A DNA stretch of 64,000 nucleotides from Solitalea koreensis (GTDB taxonomy: Bacteria; Bacteroidota; Bacteroidia; Sphingobacteriales; Sphingobacteriaceae). The position numbers and the translations under genes were made by a program. This document shows positions 11,001 through 20,140 of this stretch, one piece after another; the first letter of the stretch is position 1, and each line of letters begins with the position of its first letter. The notes below the pieces were generated by a model. That model saw only the letters and a program-made list of their open reading frames with translations. It was not told where the DNA came from and made no database searches. The DNA lies in contig NZ_FXSZ01000004.1 of assembly GCF_900182575.1 (NCBI RefSeq), positions 307,262-371,261 of the forward strand, given 5' to 3'.

Positions 11001-14000
11001 TTATTGAGTTCTGGGTGATGGATCCATTCTCAAAAAATCAAAATTCTACCGGCGGTGATTTATATTTTAACCTGGGGAGTGTTTCAGAAGATATATTAAA
11101 AGACGGAGCAAAAAGTGTGGAGAATGCATTGCCCGCCGATGGTGATGCAAATCAAACCAATACAACAGTTTGGGGGCGTGTTGGTAAGCAACAGCCCGTT
11201 ACACAGGCTTTTGATAATGATCCGACGGCGCGTCAACGTCAGGATGTTGGTCTTGACGGAGTTGCTGATGGAGAAGAGAAAACGTTTTTTGCTGATTATT
11301 TAAATCAGCTTCGTTCTGTTTTACCGGCAGGCTCTCCTGCAGTACTCAATGCTGAAAACGACCCTTCTGGAGATAATTTTGTGTACTACCGCGGTCCGCA
11401 ACTGGATGCTCAAAGGGCTTTGATTCTTGAACGATACAAGCATTACAATGGCACGGAAGGCAACTCTCGTACCAGTGAACAGTCAAGGCAGCTTATTGGG
11501 ATCGAAAATGCAGCGTCCACTCCCAATCCTGATGGCGAAGATGTAAATCGTGATAATAATTCAAGTACCGCTGAAGAATATTACCAATACAAAGTTTCTA
11601 TGCGGAAACAGGACTTGGTAGTAGGACAAAATTTCGTAAATGATATGGTAACCACAAAGGTTAAGTTGGATAATGGTAAAACAACCGAAGTGACCTGGTA
11701 TCAATTTAAAGTGCCAATTCAGCAGTTTCAATCTCGCGAAGGAGGGATACAGGATTTTAAATCAATCCGTTTTATTCGCATGTTCATGACTGGTTTTGAA
11801 GATTCGGTAATTCTTCGTTTTGCCAAGCTTCAACTACTGCGTGGTGAATGGAGAAAATACAATGCTGAAAACAATCCTGCTCGTATTATCAAGGATCCTG
11901 CATTGCCTCCAAGTGCAAGTGATAATTCAACAGCAGATATTTCTACCATTAATATTGAAGAAAACGGAAATCGTACTCCAATTCCTTATGTATTGCCTCC
12001 AGGTATTCAACAAGAGGTTTTACAAAGCGCTTATCGTGAAAATGTAAAGCAAAATGAGCAATCATTGGTAATAGATGTCAAAAACCTAGCCGACGGTTTT
12101 GCTCGCGGGGCATATAAAAATATCAATTTTGACTTCCGGTCTTACAAAACATTGAAAATGTTTGTACATGCAGAAGGGCCCGTAAGTAATGATGATGTAC
12201 ACGCATTCCTTCGTTTAGGAACTGATTACAATGAGAACTATTATGAATATGATATTCCATTGCAAATTACGCCATCGGGAGCTACTAATGCTAATGTAAT
12301 TTGGCCGGATGCAAATAATCTGAATATTGATTTTGCTTTGCTGCAAAATGCAAAGCGTGACAGAAATGCTGGCGAGTTTCCAATTAATAAGCCCTATTAT
12401 ATAAAAGACGGAAAGAATCTGGTTACCGTATTGGGGCAACCTGATCTAAGTAAAGTACGGGTCATGATGGTGGGTATTCGAAATCCGGCAAAAGGTACGT
12501 CCGCTAGTTTTGATGATGGGTTGGAAAAAAGCGCTCAGATTTGGGTTGATGAACTCCGAATTACCAATTTCGAAGAAAAAGGGGGCTGGGCCGCCACAGG
12601 GATTTTAAATATGAAAATGGCCGATTTTGCCAATGTAACCGTTGCCGGAAGCAAAAGTACATTTGGATTTGGGTCGTTAGATAAACGCATAGGACAAGTA
12701 AACCGTACAGATAATTCCAGTTATGATGTTTCAGCAAACATGGAGTTGGGTAAGCTTTTGCCTCCAAAACTAGGTATAACCATCCCTCTGTATGTTTCAT
12801 ATTCTCAAGATATCAAGAAACCTCAGTACAGTCCTATTTCTCCTGACTTATTACTGAGTGATGTGCTTAGGGCTGCAAGTCGCAATCAACGCGATTCTCT
12901 TGCTGCAGTAGCGAATGATGTTACGACACGTAGAAGCATCAATTTTACCAACGTTCGTAAAAACCGCGCCCCAGAAGATAAGGTTCAATTCTATGACATA
13001 GAGAATTTTAACTTTACCTATGCCTACACAGAGTTTAGCAATCGTTCTTATACCATTCAAAACAATCAGAATAAAACACATAAGGCAATTGTTGCTTATA
13101 ACTTCCAAAAGCAATCAAGAAATTTTAAGCCTTTTGATAAGATTCTTAAATCAGAGCATTTGGCACTTATTCGTGATATTAACTTGAATCTATTTCCTCA
13201 GGTAGTCGATGTACAATGGTCGCTCGATCGTTTTTATAATGCATATACCTTGCGGGCAACAGAAACCAGTAATTTTTTTACAGTACCGAGTACCTATAAT
13301 AAAAATTACTTCTTAAGCGGTTTATATAATGTGGGATGGGACTTGAGTAGTTCGATGAAAATGGATTATTCAGCCAGAAGTTTAGCTTCTATTGATGAAC
13401 CTAATGGGCCCATTAATTCTCATGCTCGAGACTCTATTACGAGCAATCTAATGCATTTTGGACGTCCGGTTGAGTTTAGCCAGCGTGTGGGAGTTACCTA
13501 TAATGTTCCGATTAATAAAATGAAATTTTTATCGTTTACATCAATGAGTGTGCGTTATGCCGTTGATTACAATTGGAGAACGGAAGCCTTGGTTACCTTG
13601 ATGAGTGATACTTCTCGCTTAGGTAATACCATACAAAATGCCAGAACCGTACAATTGAACGGACAGTTGAATTTTGCTCAGTTATTCGGTAAATCAAAAT
13701 GGTTGAAGGATGTTAATCCTAAGCAATTTTCTGTTGGAGATGTTTTGAAAGGTTTCTTAACGATGATTAAAAACGTTAGTGGAACCTATAGTTTGGGAGA
13801 TGGAACATTCTTGCCGGGATATTTACCTCGTACATCATTTTTTGCAGGTAATCCGGGCTTAGGGTTCATGTTAGGAAGTCAAAGTGATATACGGTATAAA
13901 GTTGCATCGCAGGGTCAGTTGACAACTTATTCAGGCTTAAATGCTTCTTACATTAAGAGCTCTAAAGAGGATTTGAACTACCGGGCTATTGTTGAGCCAA

Positions 14001-15082
14001 TCAAGGATTTCAGGATTGAACTATCAGGTACACGCGGCTTCATGCGGAATGATCAGTCCAATTTCAGGTTCGATGATATAACCAATACTTTTACAGATTT
14101 TAGTCCGGTTACTACAGGATTGTTTAATATATCAACTATTGCTTTAAATACTGCTTTTGATAACGAAAGCGGACTGAACAACGTTTCTAAAACCTTTATT
14201 AAATTCCAGGAGAATAGAATCCATATTGCTCAACGTTTAGCAAAAGAAAACCCTAACTCTTCTGGACCTCTTGATGCAGATGGTTATCCGGATGGTTATG
14301 GTAAAGCGCAGCAAGAAGTGATTGTGAATGCATTTTTATCAGCATATTTGGGTAAGGATCCTGATAAGGCCAGTCTTAAACAATTTCCGTCAATCCCATT
14401 GCCTAATTGGAGAATCACTTATAATGGTTTATCACGATTGGAACTTTTAAAAGAGATTTTCTCATCCATTAGTTTAAATCATTCGTATCGTTCACTGTAC
14501 ACAATTGCCAATTACAACTCATTGCTTAAGTATATGGAAGATGCTTTAGGCAAAGTGCAAACGCGTGATGTAAGCAATAACTTTTTACCTAAATATCAAG
14601 TTGGCGTTTTCAGTCTTTCTGAAGATTTTCTGCCTCTAATTGGTCTTGATTTCCGTTTCCGAAACAACATGACTGCAAATTTAGAGTGGCGTAAAAGTCG
14701 GTTGTTGAGCTACAGTACTAATAATTCGCAAATGGCACAACTTAAAGATCGTCAGATTGTGTTTGGATTTGGATATCGAACCACAAAATTCAAGCTTCCA
14801 TTCCGTGTTGGTAATACCACCTCCTTGAATAATGATTTGAACTTCAAACTTGATTTTGCCCTACGCGGAAATAAAACGGTTATTTATCGTACAGATGATC
14901 CGGTTGCTCAAATTGCCGGAGGAACTAGCACCTTATCACTTCGTCCTTCCATTGATTATGTAATGAATCAACGACTTAACTTTAAAGTTTACTTTGATCG
15001 TAACGTAACTAAACCTGAAACATCAAACACCTATCAAACTTCATTTTCAAATTTTGGAGTTGGACTAAGGTTTACGTTGTAG
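8069..15082 (+). CDS. sprA: Gliding motility / type IX secretion outer-membrane translocon protein SprA
   Basis: A 2337-residue protein, the size expected for SprA (Sov in Porphyromonas), the very large beta-barrel of the type IX secretion translocon. The N-terminus is a signal peptide (KTILLRVLCLMMFFLLTTG, ending near LLAQ). Features I associate with the family include a repeated N-terminal region with NFNTQAQFDFENQIKFEYTG and IEVGNVSMPL, the DFENS segment near 830, and a C-terminus ending in FGVGLRFTL, like a closing beta-strand. The start is TTG at 8069: it gives a proper Lys-containing signal peptide, and the frame is closed upstream at 8033. The gene order ruvA-sprA-gcvH matches my recollection of other Bacteroidetes. 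No gld/por partner genes are in the window. Confidence 0.93.
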   Translation: MKTILLRVLCLMMFFLLTTGNTSLLAQVINNKDSVKLKYPIKERKDVLSRFNNTIGLKDPVNIRRKVEYDPTTNTYEITETVGGRYYRLPQRLTFAEYQKYQLEEAKQNYWLQKSGQENSIVQSRGILPKLDLQSKALDNLFGSSVIDIRPQGFAEINLSERFNKNENPLFNERQRSQSNLDFDERIQLSLVGQIGDKLKINTNFNTQAQFDFENQIKFEYTGKEDEIIRKIEVGNVSMPLYGSLITGSQSLFGIKSQLQFGKLGVTSVFSQQKSQVKEISISNGAQENEYRFQADAYDANRHYFLSTYFRDNYDKALRSLPTISSGIMINKIEVWITNKTNNNTDSRDIIAFIDLGENKVYNNALFQGGAGYASNPSGFNDPTGTSLQSNNILNVLPPNFRNSNDNTIGSFFLGSGGGDNYAKLTYARKLTEREFKFDPVLGYISLNQALNNDEVLAVAYRYTLNGVEYQVGEFSTDVPLDPARPKVLYTKLLKNETLKTSLPTWDLMMKNIYSLNAYQISPESFRLEVFRLDESSGVEQPVIAEGVRTKGKPFIQLLNLDRLNSQQAAQPDGVFDFVNKITINTEEGRIIFPVVEPFGKNLKDQFEPSETNLIKKYVFQQLYDSTRYQAQQFPEVNKYFIKGYYKSNSSSEFNLNAINIPQGSVIVTAGTTPLIEGADFTVDYNLGRVKILNEALLNSSLPLKIRLETTELFGLQSRSLMGTRLDYVVNDHLNLGGTLMQLSERPLTQKVNIGDESISNTIYGFDATYRSEAPFLTKFINKLPLIQTKEASSITFTGEFAQFLPGHARALNFDGEKGGISYLDDFENSKSIIDLKNVSSWFISSTPQLFPEASLVNNRQYGFNRALLSFYTIDPVFYSISNSSTPENIRTNKDELSSDYVRQVTEQEVFPNKQSVTGQPLLLPTFDLAYYPKLRGPYNYTTSALSADGSLLNPKTRWGGIFRRLDQNDFEALNVEFIEFWVMDPFSKNQNSTGGDLYFNLGSVSEDILKDGAKSVENALPADGDANQTNTTVWGRVGKQQPVTQAFDNDPTARQRQDVGLDGVADGEEKTFFADYLNQLRSVLPAGSPAVLNAENDPSGDNFVYYRGPQLDAQRALILERYKHYNGTEGNSRTSEQSRQLIGIENAASTPNPDGEDVNRDNNSSTAEEYYQYKVSMRKQDLVVGQNFVNDMVTTKVKLDNGKTTEVTWYQFKVPIQQFQSREGGIQDFKSIRFIRMFMTGFEDSVILRFAKLQLLRGEWRKYNAENNPARIIKDPALPPSASDNSTADISTINIEENGNRTPIPYVLPPGIQQEVLQSAYRENVKQNEQSLVIDVKNLADGFARGAYKNINFDFRSYKTLKMFVHAEGPVSNDDVHAFLRLGTDYNENYYEYDIPLQITPSGATNANVIWPDANNLNIDFALLQNAKRDRNAGEFPINKPYYIKDGKNLVTVLGQPDLSKVRVMMVGIRNPAKGTSASFDDGLEKSAQIWVDELRITNFEEKGGWAATGILNMKMADFANVTVAGSKSTFGFGSLDKRIGQVNRTDNSSYDVSANMELGKLLPPKLGITIPLYVSYSQDIKKPQYSPISPDLLLSDVLRAASRNQRDSLAAVANDVTTRRSINFTNVRKNRAPEDKVQFYDIENFNFTYAYTEFSNRSYTIQNNQNKTHKAIVAYNFQKQSRNFKPFDKILKSEHLALIRDINLNLFPQVVDVQWSLDRFYNAYTLRATETSNFFTVPSTYNKNYFLSGLYNVGWDLSSSMKMDYSARSLASIDEPNGPINSHARDSITSNLMHFGRPVEFSQRVGVTYNVPINKMKFLSFTSMSVRYAVDYNWRTEALVTLMSDTSRLGNTIQNARTVQLNGQLNFAQLFGKSKWLKDVNPKQFSVGDVLKGFLTMIKNVSGTYSLGDGTFLPGYLPRTSFFAGNPGLGFMLGSQSDIRYKVASQGQLTTYSGLNASYIKSSKEDLNYRAIVEPIKDFRIELSGTRGFMRNDQSNFRFDDITNTFTDFSPVTTGLFNISTIALNTAFDNESGLNNVSKTFIKFQENRIHIAQRLAKENPNSSGPLDADGYPDGYGKAQQEVIVNAFLSAYLGKDPDKASLKQFPSIPLPNWRITYNGLSRLELLKEIFSSISLNHSYRSLYTIANYNSLLKYMEDALGKVQTRDVSNNFLPKYQVGVFSLSEDFLPLIGLDFRFRNNMTANLEWRKSRLLSYSTNNSQMAQLKDRQIVFGFGYRTTKFKLPFRVGNTTSLNNDLNFKLDFALRGNKTVIYRTDDPVAQIAGGTSTLSLRPSIDYVMNQRLNFKVYFDRNVTKPETSNTYQTSFSNFGVGLRFTL

Positions 15083-15106
15083 TTTAGAAAAAGAAACGTA
15101 TTTTTG
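15077..15106 (+). promoter_or_regulatory. Bacteroidetes-type promoter for gcvH
   Basis: TTG at 15077-15079, a 19-base spacer and TATTTTTG at 15099-15106 match the two-part Bacteroidetes consensus. The -33 element overlaps the last codons of sprA, and the ATG of gcvH is 20 bases downstream. So gcvH can be transcribed independently of sprA. Confidence 0.65.
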
Positions 15107-15125
15107 GGCAAAAAAAAACAATCTT

Positions 15126-15506
15126 ATGAATTTTCCAGCTGAATTAAAGTATACTAAAGATCACGAATGGATCAAAATTGAAGGCAATACAGCCTACATT
15201 GGTATCACTGATTTTGCTCAACGTGAGCTAGGTGATATTGTTTATGTAGATATCAACTCAATTGGTAAAACCGTAAATGAAGGTGAAATTTTCGGTACGG
15301 TTGAAGCTGTTAAAACCGTTTCGGATTTATATATGCCAGTTACCGGAGAAGTATTAGAATTCAACACGAAACTAGATACTAATCCTGAATTGGTAAATAG
15401 TGATCCATATGGCGATGGCTGGATGATTAAAATTAATGTTACAAACGTTTCTGAACTTGAAGCATTGCTTTCAGATTCTGTTTATAAAGAACAAATTGGT
15501 CAATAA
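15126..15506 (+). CDS. gcvH: Glycine cleavage system H protein
   Basis: 126 residues, the standard size. GcvH carries the aminomethyl group on a lipoyl arm between the P, T and L proteins. The lipoyl-lysine is K63 in GTVEAVKTVSDLY, and the N-terminus (KYTKDHEWIKIEG) and C-terminal DGWMIKI are typical. The other glycine cleavage genes are absent from the window. The VanZ-like gene starts 3 bases after the stop, suggesting an operon of gcvH, the VanZ-like gene and a tiny lipoprotein, closed by the terminator near 16040. Confidence 0.96.
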   Translation: MNFPAELKYTKDHEWIKIEGNTAYIGITDFAQRELGDIVYVDINSIGKTVNEGEIFGTVEAVKTVSDLYMPVTGEVLEFNTKLDTNPELVNSDPYGDGWMIKINVTNVSELEALLSDSVYKEQIGQ

Positions 15507-15509
15507 AAC

Positions 15510-15908
15510 ATGCAAATGAAACATTTCCGGTATGCTTTTTTATGGATATTGGTAATTTTTATTCTATGTAATATGAGGCCCTCGGCTTTACCGAGCGCCT
15601 CATTGTTTTTTCCGGGTTTTGATAAGTTTGTGCACGTCGTGTTTTACTTCGTATTGTGCTTTCTGCTTTGCGATGCTTTTTACCGGCAACAGCGCTATGG
15701 ATTATTAGGCCTTTTGCCAATTACGTTCTCTACATTTATCTGTCTGTTTTATGGTGGCTTGATCGAAGTGTTGCAAATGAAAGTGTTTACCTATCGCTCT
15801 GGCGAATGGAGTGATTTTATAGCAGATGCAATTGGCACTTTTATGGCATTGATTCCTTATTATATTTACAGGAAAATTAAACCGGCAAGTCATGAACAAA
15901 ATGCTTAA
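15510..15908 (+). CDS. VanZ-like membrane protein
   Basis: 132 residues with four predicted membrane helices (about 7-22, 36-54, 66-86 and 102-119). It has the FDKFVHVVFYFVLCFLL signature and the later E-x-L-Q plus GEWSDFIADAIGT motif of VanZ-like proteins. VanZ itself gives low teicoplanin resistance, but the function of most family members is unknown. It lies 3 bases after gcvH and overlaps the next tiny gene by 17 bases. ATG at 15510 is used; a second in-frame ATG lies at 15516. Confidence 0.8.
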   Translation: MQMKHFRYAFLWILVIFILCNMRPSALPSASLFFPGFDKFVHVVFYFVLCFLLCDAFYRQQRYGLLGLLPITFSTFICLFYGGLIEVLQMKVFTYRSGEWSDFIADAIGTFMALIPYYIYRKIKPASHEQNA

Positions 15909-16008
15909 ACCTTTACTCATTATTGCAGCTCTTTTTATAGTTGTTTCATTAGATTCTTGTGCTGCAAATCGTTGTCATTGTCCGACGGTTAAGTATAGGA
16001 TACGATAA
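15892..16008 (+). CDS. 38-residue putative lipoprotein
   Basis: ATG at 15892 overlaps the 3' end of the VanZ-like gene. The frame encodes MNKMLKPLLIIAALFIVVSL followed by DSC, which looks like a lipoprotein signal with Cys23 as the lipidated residue. A 16-residue mature part follows (CAANRCHCPTVKYRIR) with two further cysteines in an RCHC motif. A terminator lies 20 bases after the stop, consistent with the last gene of the gcvH operon. Its small size means the call rests on the signal sequence and context; function is unknown. Confidence 0.6.
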   Translation: MNKMLKPLLIIAALFIVVSLDSCAANRCHCPTVKYRIR

Positions 16009-16027
16009 ATACTATACGATGATGCGA

Positions 16028-16058
16028 GCCTGTTTATTGATGACAAACAGGCTTTTTT
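16028..16058 (+). terminator. Rho-independent terminator closing the gcvH operon
   Basis: GCCTGTTT and AAACAGGC form a perfect 8-bp stem with a short loop, followed by six T on the plus strand. Confidence 0.85.
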
Positions 16059-16120
16059 GTGCTTACTTGGAATTAATATAAATAAGAAGTATCTTGCGTC
16101 ACTCAAAAAAGATACAATTA

Positions 16121-16342
16121 ATGAACCTGTCGGAACTTGAAATAGGAGAGAGTGGAACCATCACAGCTTTTACCGATCAGCACATGTCAATAAAGTTGAT
16201 GGAAATGGGTTGCTTGCCCGGTGAAGAAGTAAGGTTAGATCAGATTGCTCCACTTGGCGATCCCATTGCTATTACTGTCTCTGGCTATAAACTTAGCTTA
16301 CGTAAAACTGAAGCGGCAACAATCCTTCTTAAAAGTAATTAA
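16121..16342 (+). CDS. feoA: Ferrous iron transport protein FeoA
   Basis: 73 residues from the ATG at 16121, an SH3-like FeoA fold. The MNLSELEIGESGTI start, the MEMGCLPGEEV segment and the C-terminal YKLSLRKTEA are typical. FeoA is a small cytoplasmic partner of FeoB. The frame extends upstream to a TTG at 16094, but the ATG gives the family's usual N-terminus. FeoB begins two bases after the stop, so the genes form a tight operon. Confidence 0.9.
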   Translation: MNLSELEIGESGTITAFTDQHMSIKLMEMGCLPGEEVRLDQIAPLGDPIAITVSGYKLSLRKTEAATILLKSN

Positions 16343-16344
16343 GC

Positions 16345-18459
16345 GTGAATGGTACTTTGAAAGTTGCTTTAATCGGAAATCCGAATACCGGTAAATCAAC
16401 ACTCTTTAATGATCTAACAGGCCTTAATCAAAAAATAGGAAATTTTCCAGGAGTTACAGTTGATAAAAAAACTGGCTTTTCTAAAGTATCTCCTGAACTT
16501 ACTGCCGAAATCATTGACCTTCCCGGAATTTATAGCTTATATGCCAAATCACGCGATGAGCAGATTGCGTTCGAGGTGTTGTACGATAAAAAAGGCAGTC
16601 TGAAACCGGATCTGGTTGTAGTCGTAGTCGACGCTTCGAATTTGAAGCGAAATATGCTTCTTTACACTCAGGTAGCCGACCTAAATATTCCTGTTATTCT
16701 TGCTTTAAATATGATTGATGTTGCGGATAGCAACGGACTGAAAATCAATATTGACAAGCTTTCAAAGAAATTGGGAGTAACCGTAATACCCGTAAACGCT
16801 CGGGATAATAAGGGTGTTGAAAAACTAAAAGAAGCAATCGCCTATTCTACAAAAATTGCTACTCAAAATAAAACTATTGAGGTAGAAGAGATTGCTCCTA
16901 TGCTAATCAATGAAATCGCTGACAATTTTGAAGTGAATAGTTCTTATGAAGCCCTACAACTTGCTCATCAGCATGAAAACTTAAGTAGTTTGAGTGAAGA
17001 GCAAAGTGATTTGGTTGAAACACTTGAACAAAAATATTCTTTTCATTCCTCAAAGGCGCAAGCTCAGGAGACAATAGCCCGATACAACTTTATCAATGAT
17101 CTTTTATTTGATTGTGTGAAGCAAGATGAGTCGGCAAAAGGAGAAACATTTAGCAATAAATTGGATAAGGTATTAACACATCGTGTTTTTGGGCTTATTA
17201 TTTTTGTTGTGATCCTTTTCATTGTATTTCAGTCCATCTTTACTTTCGCTGAATACCCGATGAACTTTATTGAGGGATTATTTCTTCAATTGGAGCAATT
17301 GCTAGCGAATATATTGCCTGCGGGTGTATTAACTAATTTGCTTATTGATGGGGTTATTGCGGGCTTAAGCGGAGTTTTGGTTTTCGTACCACAAATCCTG
17401 ATTTTATTCCTGTTTATTGCCATTTTGGAAGATACGGGATATATGGCGCGCGTTACATTCATGATGGATAAAATCATGCGTAAGGTGGGGTTGAATGGAA
17501 AATCGGTAGTACCTCTGATTAGCGGGGTTGCTTGTGCCGTTCCTGCAATTATGAGCACACGTACCATTGAAAATTGGAAAGATCGTGTAATAACCATCTT
17601 AGTAACGCCTTTAATGAGCTGTTCGGCTCGTTTGCCCGTATATACCTTATTAATCTCGCTTGTAGTTCCGAGCAAACGGTTGTTTGGGGTATTAAGCCTG
17701 CAAGGACTTACTTTGCTTGCCATGTATCTTCTCGGTTTTTTTGCAGCGATAGGAGCCGCTTGGGTGATGAAGAAGATCGTAAAGAGTAGAGAGAAGGGGT
17801 ATTTCATCATGGAGTTGCCCATCTACCGCATGCCGCGTTGGTCGCATATTGGGTTACAGATGTTTGAGAAAGCAAAAACATTTGTGTTTGAAGCAGGTAA
17901 AGTAATCATTGCTGTTTCTGTAATACTTTGGGTTTTGTCAACCTATGGTCCTTCCGAAAAGATGGATGCTATTAATGCTAAATATGCTACTCCAGAAATG
18001 GCCAAGCAATTTAATCCGGATCAATTGCAGCAACATTTAAAATCAGAACGTTTAGAAGCTTCGTATGCAGGGATGCTAGGCCGTACTATAGAACCCGCAA
18101 TAAGGCCTTTAGGCTACGATTGGAAAATTGGTATTGCTTTAATTACTTCTTTTGCCGCTCGTGAAGTATTCGTGGGTACTATGGCAACCATTTATAGTGT
18201 TGAAGGGGACGATAGCAATATTGTTTCCGTACGTGAAAAATTGTCTGCAGCAACCAATCCTCAAACAGGTGTAAAAGTATTTACTTTTGCTACGGCTTTT
18301 TCACTGATGATTTTTTATGCCTTTGCGATGCAGTGCATGAGTACGCTTGCGGTTGTGTATCGTGAAACCAAAAGTTGGAAGTGGCCGGTTATTATGCTGG
18401 TTTACATGACCGGTGTGGCTTATTTAGCTAGTTTGGTGGTTTATCAATTGCTGAAATAA
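16345..18459 (+). CDS. feoB: Ferrous iron transporter FeoB, GTG start
   Basis: A 704-residue protein. The N-terminal G domain has G1 GNPNTGKS, the G2 switch region GNFPGVTVDK, G3 DLPGIYS and G4 NMID. A helical linker follows, then a membrane domain from about 290 with the duplicated Gate motifs, including LISGVACAVPAIMSTRTIENWKDR (cut here from residue runs: the Cys-containing ACAVPAIM core) and FAAREVFVGTMATIY. It moves Fe2+ across the inner membrane. The start is GTG at 16345, placing the P-loop at the usual distance. It is cotranscribed with feoA; no FeoC is seen. Confidence 0.95.
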   Translation: MNGTLKVALIGNPNTGKSTLFNDLTGLNQKIGNFPGVTVDKKTGFSKVSPELTAEIIDLPGIYSLYAKSRDEQIAFEVLYDKKGSLKPDLVVVVVDASNLKRNMLLYTQVADLNIPVILALNMIDVADSNGLKINIDKLSKKLGVTVIPVNARDNKGVEKLKEAIAYSTKIATQNKTIEVEEIAPMLINEIADNFEVNSSYEALQLAHQHENLSSLSEEQSDLVETLEQKYSFHSSKAQAQETIARYNFINDLLFDCVKQDESAKGETFSNKLDKVLTHRVFGLIIFVVILFIVFQSIFTFAEYPMNFIEGLFLQLEQLLANILPAGVLTNLLIDGVIAGLSGVLVFVPQILILFLFIAILEDTGYMARVTFMMDKIMRKVGLNGKSVVPLISGVACAVPAIMSTRTIENWKDRVITILVTPLMSCSARLPVYTLLISLVVPSKRLFGVLSLQGLTLLAMYLLGFFAAIGAAWVMKKIVKSREKGYFIMELPIYRMPRWSHIGLQMFEKAKTFVFEAGKVIIAVSVILWVLSTYGPSEKMDAINAKYATPEMAKQFNPDQLQQHLKSERLEASYAGMLGRTIEPAIRPLGYDWKIGIALITSFAAREVFVGTMATIYSVEGDDSNIVSVREKLSAATNPQTGVKVFTFATAFSLMIFYAFAMQCMSTLAVVYRETKSWKWPVIMLVYMTGVAYLASLVVYQLLK

Positions 18460-18491
18460 CGCTAATTCCAAATATAAATTTCGATATTCGC

Positions 18492-19145
18492 TTGCAAACA
18501 TCACCAATATCAAAGTTGGATAAAGTTACCGTATTACAAAAGTTTATTCCTGCAGAAGCAGCCCCATTAATCGTTAAATGGATTGATCATTATCAGGTGG
18601 CGCTAAAGATTACCCGTAATCGTAATTCTAAACTTGGTGATTATCGACATCCATATGGAAAAGCGGGGCACCGCATTTCAGTGAATCATAATCTTAATTG
18701 TTATTCATTCCTGATTACATTGGTGCATGAATTTGCACATATGCTCAATTGGAACCGTCATAAAAATAAAGTTAAACCACACGGACTTGAATGGAAACAA
18801 GCCTTTCAGGAAATGATGGCTCCTTTTTTTGAAATGAATATTTTCCCGGAAGATATTTTGCTGGCACTCAAAGCTTATATGAATAATCCTGCAGCATCGA
18901 GCTGTAGCGATGTAAAGCTTATGCGTGTTCTTAAGCAGTATGATCGTAAACAGGAAGATATGGTCACAGTAGAAACGCTTCCCCTTAATGCGTTCTTCGC
19001 CATGAAAAATGGCAGGAAGTTTCAAAAGCTAGAACTTATTCGGAAACGATATCGTTGCGTAGAATTATCTACTCGTAGAATGTACCTGTTTAACCCCTTA
19101 GCAGAGGTGAAAGATTTATCTGCTTTAGAACAAGAATCAGCTTAG
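18492..19145 (+). CDS. SprT-like zinc metalloprotein
   Basis: 217 residues. The centre has the zincin motif HEFAH (residues 79-83) with a downstream candidate third ligand at H97 (KPHGLEW), as in SprT/Spartan-like domains. The usual C-terminal zinc ribbon of SprT is not obvious, since the C-terminal half has few cysteines. Bacterial SprT-like proteins are mostly uncharacterised; proteolytic activity is inference. The best start is TTG at 18492, 32 bases after feoB, so cotranscription with feoAB is possible. It converges with the next gene, with only 4 bases between the stops. Confidence 0.78.
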   Translation: MQTSPISKLDKVTVLQKFIPAEAAPLIVKWIDHYQVALKITRNRNSKLGDYRHPYGKAGHRISVNHNLNCYSFLITLVHEFAHMLNWNRHKNKVKPHGLEWKQAFQEMMAPFFEMNIFPEDILLALKAYMNNPAASSCSDVKLMRVLKQYDRKQEDMVTVETLPLNAFFAMKNGRKFQKLELIRKRYRCVELSTRRMYLFNPLAEVKDLSALEQESA

Positions 19146-19149
19146 CTGC

Positions 19150-20091
19150 TTATTGGTTCTTTGGAGGGATGGGGGCCTCGATATCTAATGCAATTTTCCA
19201 ATATCCATGCTCTTCTTTACGCCAAATACGAACATAATTATAAGCTGATGTAACCATTTTGCGCTTTACATTTGTAGTAACAGTTACGGTTCCGTAAGTA
19301 TAACCCAAATCTCTTGAAGCCGCCACGTATGCTACATTAGGCTTGTATTCGTAATTTGCTTTAATTGAATTTAAGTATTTCGTTGCAGAGGTTTTGCCAA
19401 GTATTGGCAAATTATTAGTACGGAGTAACCGAATATTTTGAGCCAGATACTCTTTATAACTTTCGTTAATTAGCCCACTGTTTAAATTTGAACAGTAAAG
19501 TTCGTCAGTAGCTTTTAAGAGTTCGCGCGAATTTTTTTGTTGCTCAATAGCGATAAAATCCATTACTGCACGCTTGTATTCAGGATTGATTTCGGCAAAG
19601 GTTAACTGAGGTGTGAAAGGAGGCTTTGCATGTGAAATTCCCAAATCAAGCATTAGTTCCCATTTTCTTTTATCTTTAACCCAAATAGAAACATATTGGC
19701 CAAAATTAGCTTGCTGTGGATCAGAAGGGTCATTGCGGTATTCAAAAGGACCTGTCGTATATCCAAGAGCCCCATCGCTAGATACTTCAATCCAGGTTGG
19801 CTCCCAGCTTAATTGTCCCGGAATATCTTCTTTTCTTTCTTTAAAAAAGAATTTGCCATTTATAGGTTCGGGTCGGAAAACTGTTCCCCGCTCATTCAAT
19901 ACAGCTAGAAAAGCAGCTTTAACCCCCTTTTCTTGTGAAAGTTGATTAAACTGCTGTTCACGATCGGCAAGTTCTAAAATGTACTTAGGAGTTTCTTGTG
20001 CTAAGCCTAATTTAGAAAGAAATATAAAAGCAATTAAAAAAAAGAATTTTATAGTGTTTTTAGTTGAATGTACACTTAAATATAAACACAT
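19150..20091 (-). CDS. Secreted protein with two NTF2-like (SnoaL/DUF4440-type) domains
   Basis: 313 residues with a signal peptide (IKFFFLIAFIFLSKLG, ending in LAQ). Two similar halves follow, at about 35-160 and 170-310. Each starts with a helix and ends in sheet strands with the pattern RKWELMLDLGI / GYWKIALDIEAPIP, typical of DUF4440-type NTF2-like domains. The halves share G-Y-T-x-G (LGYTTGPFEY / LGYTYGTVTV), supporting internal duplication. The substrate or role is not known. It lies alone between the SprT-like gene and cysS, with a hairpin terminator separating it from cysS. Confidence 0.65.
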   Translation of the reverse strand: MCLYLSVHSTKNTIKFFFLIAFIFLSKLGLAQETPKYILELADREQQFNQLSQEKGVKAAFLAVLNERGTVFRPEPINGKFFFKERKEDIPGQLSWEPTWIEVSSDGALGYTTGPFEYRNDPSDPQQANFGQYVSIWVKDKRKWELMLDLGISHAKPPFTPQLTFAEINPEYKRAVMDFIAIEQQKNSRELLKATDELYCSNLNSGLINESYKEYLAQNIRLLRTNNLPILGKTSATKYLNSIKANYEYKPNVAYVAASRDLGYTYGTVTVTTNVKRKMVTSAYNYVRIWRKEEHGYWKIALDIEAPIPPKNQ

Positions 20092-20140
20092 AATTCAAGA
20101 ACAAAGTAAAAACGAAATAACTTATACTAATCAGTTATAG

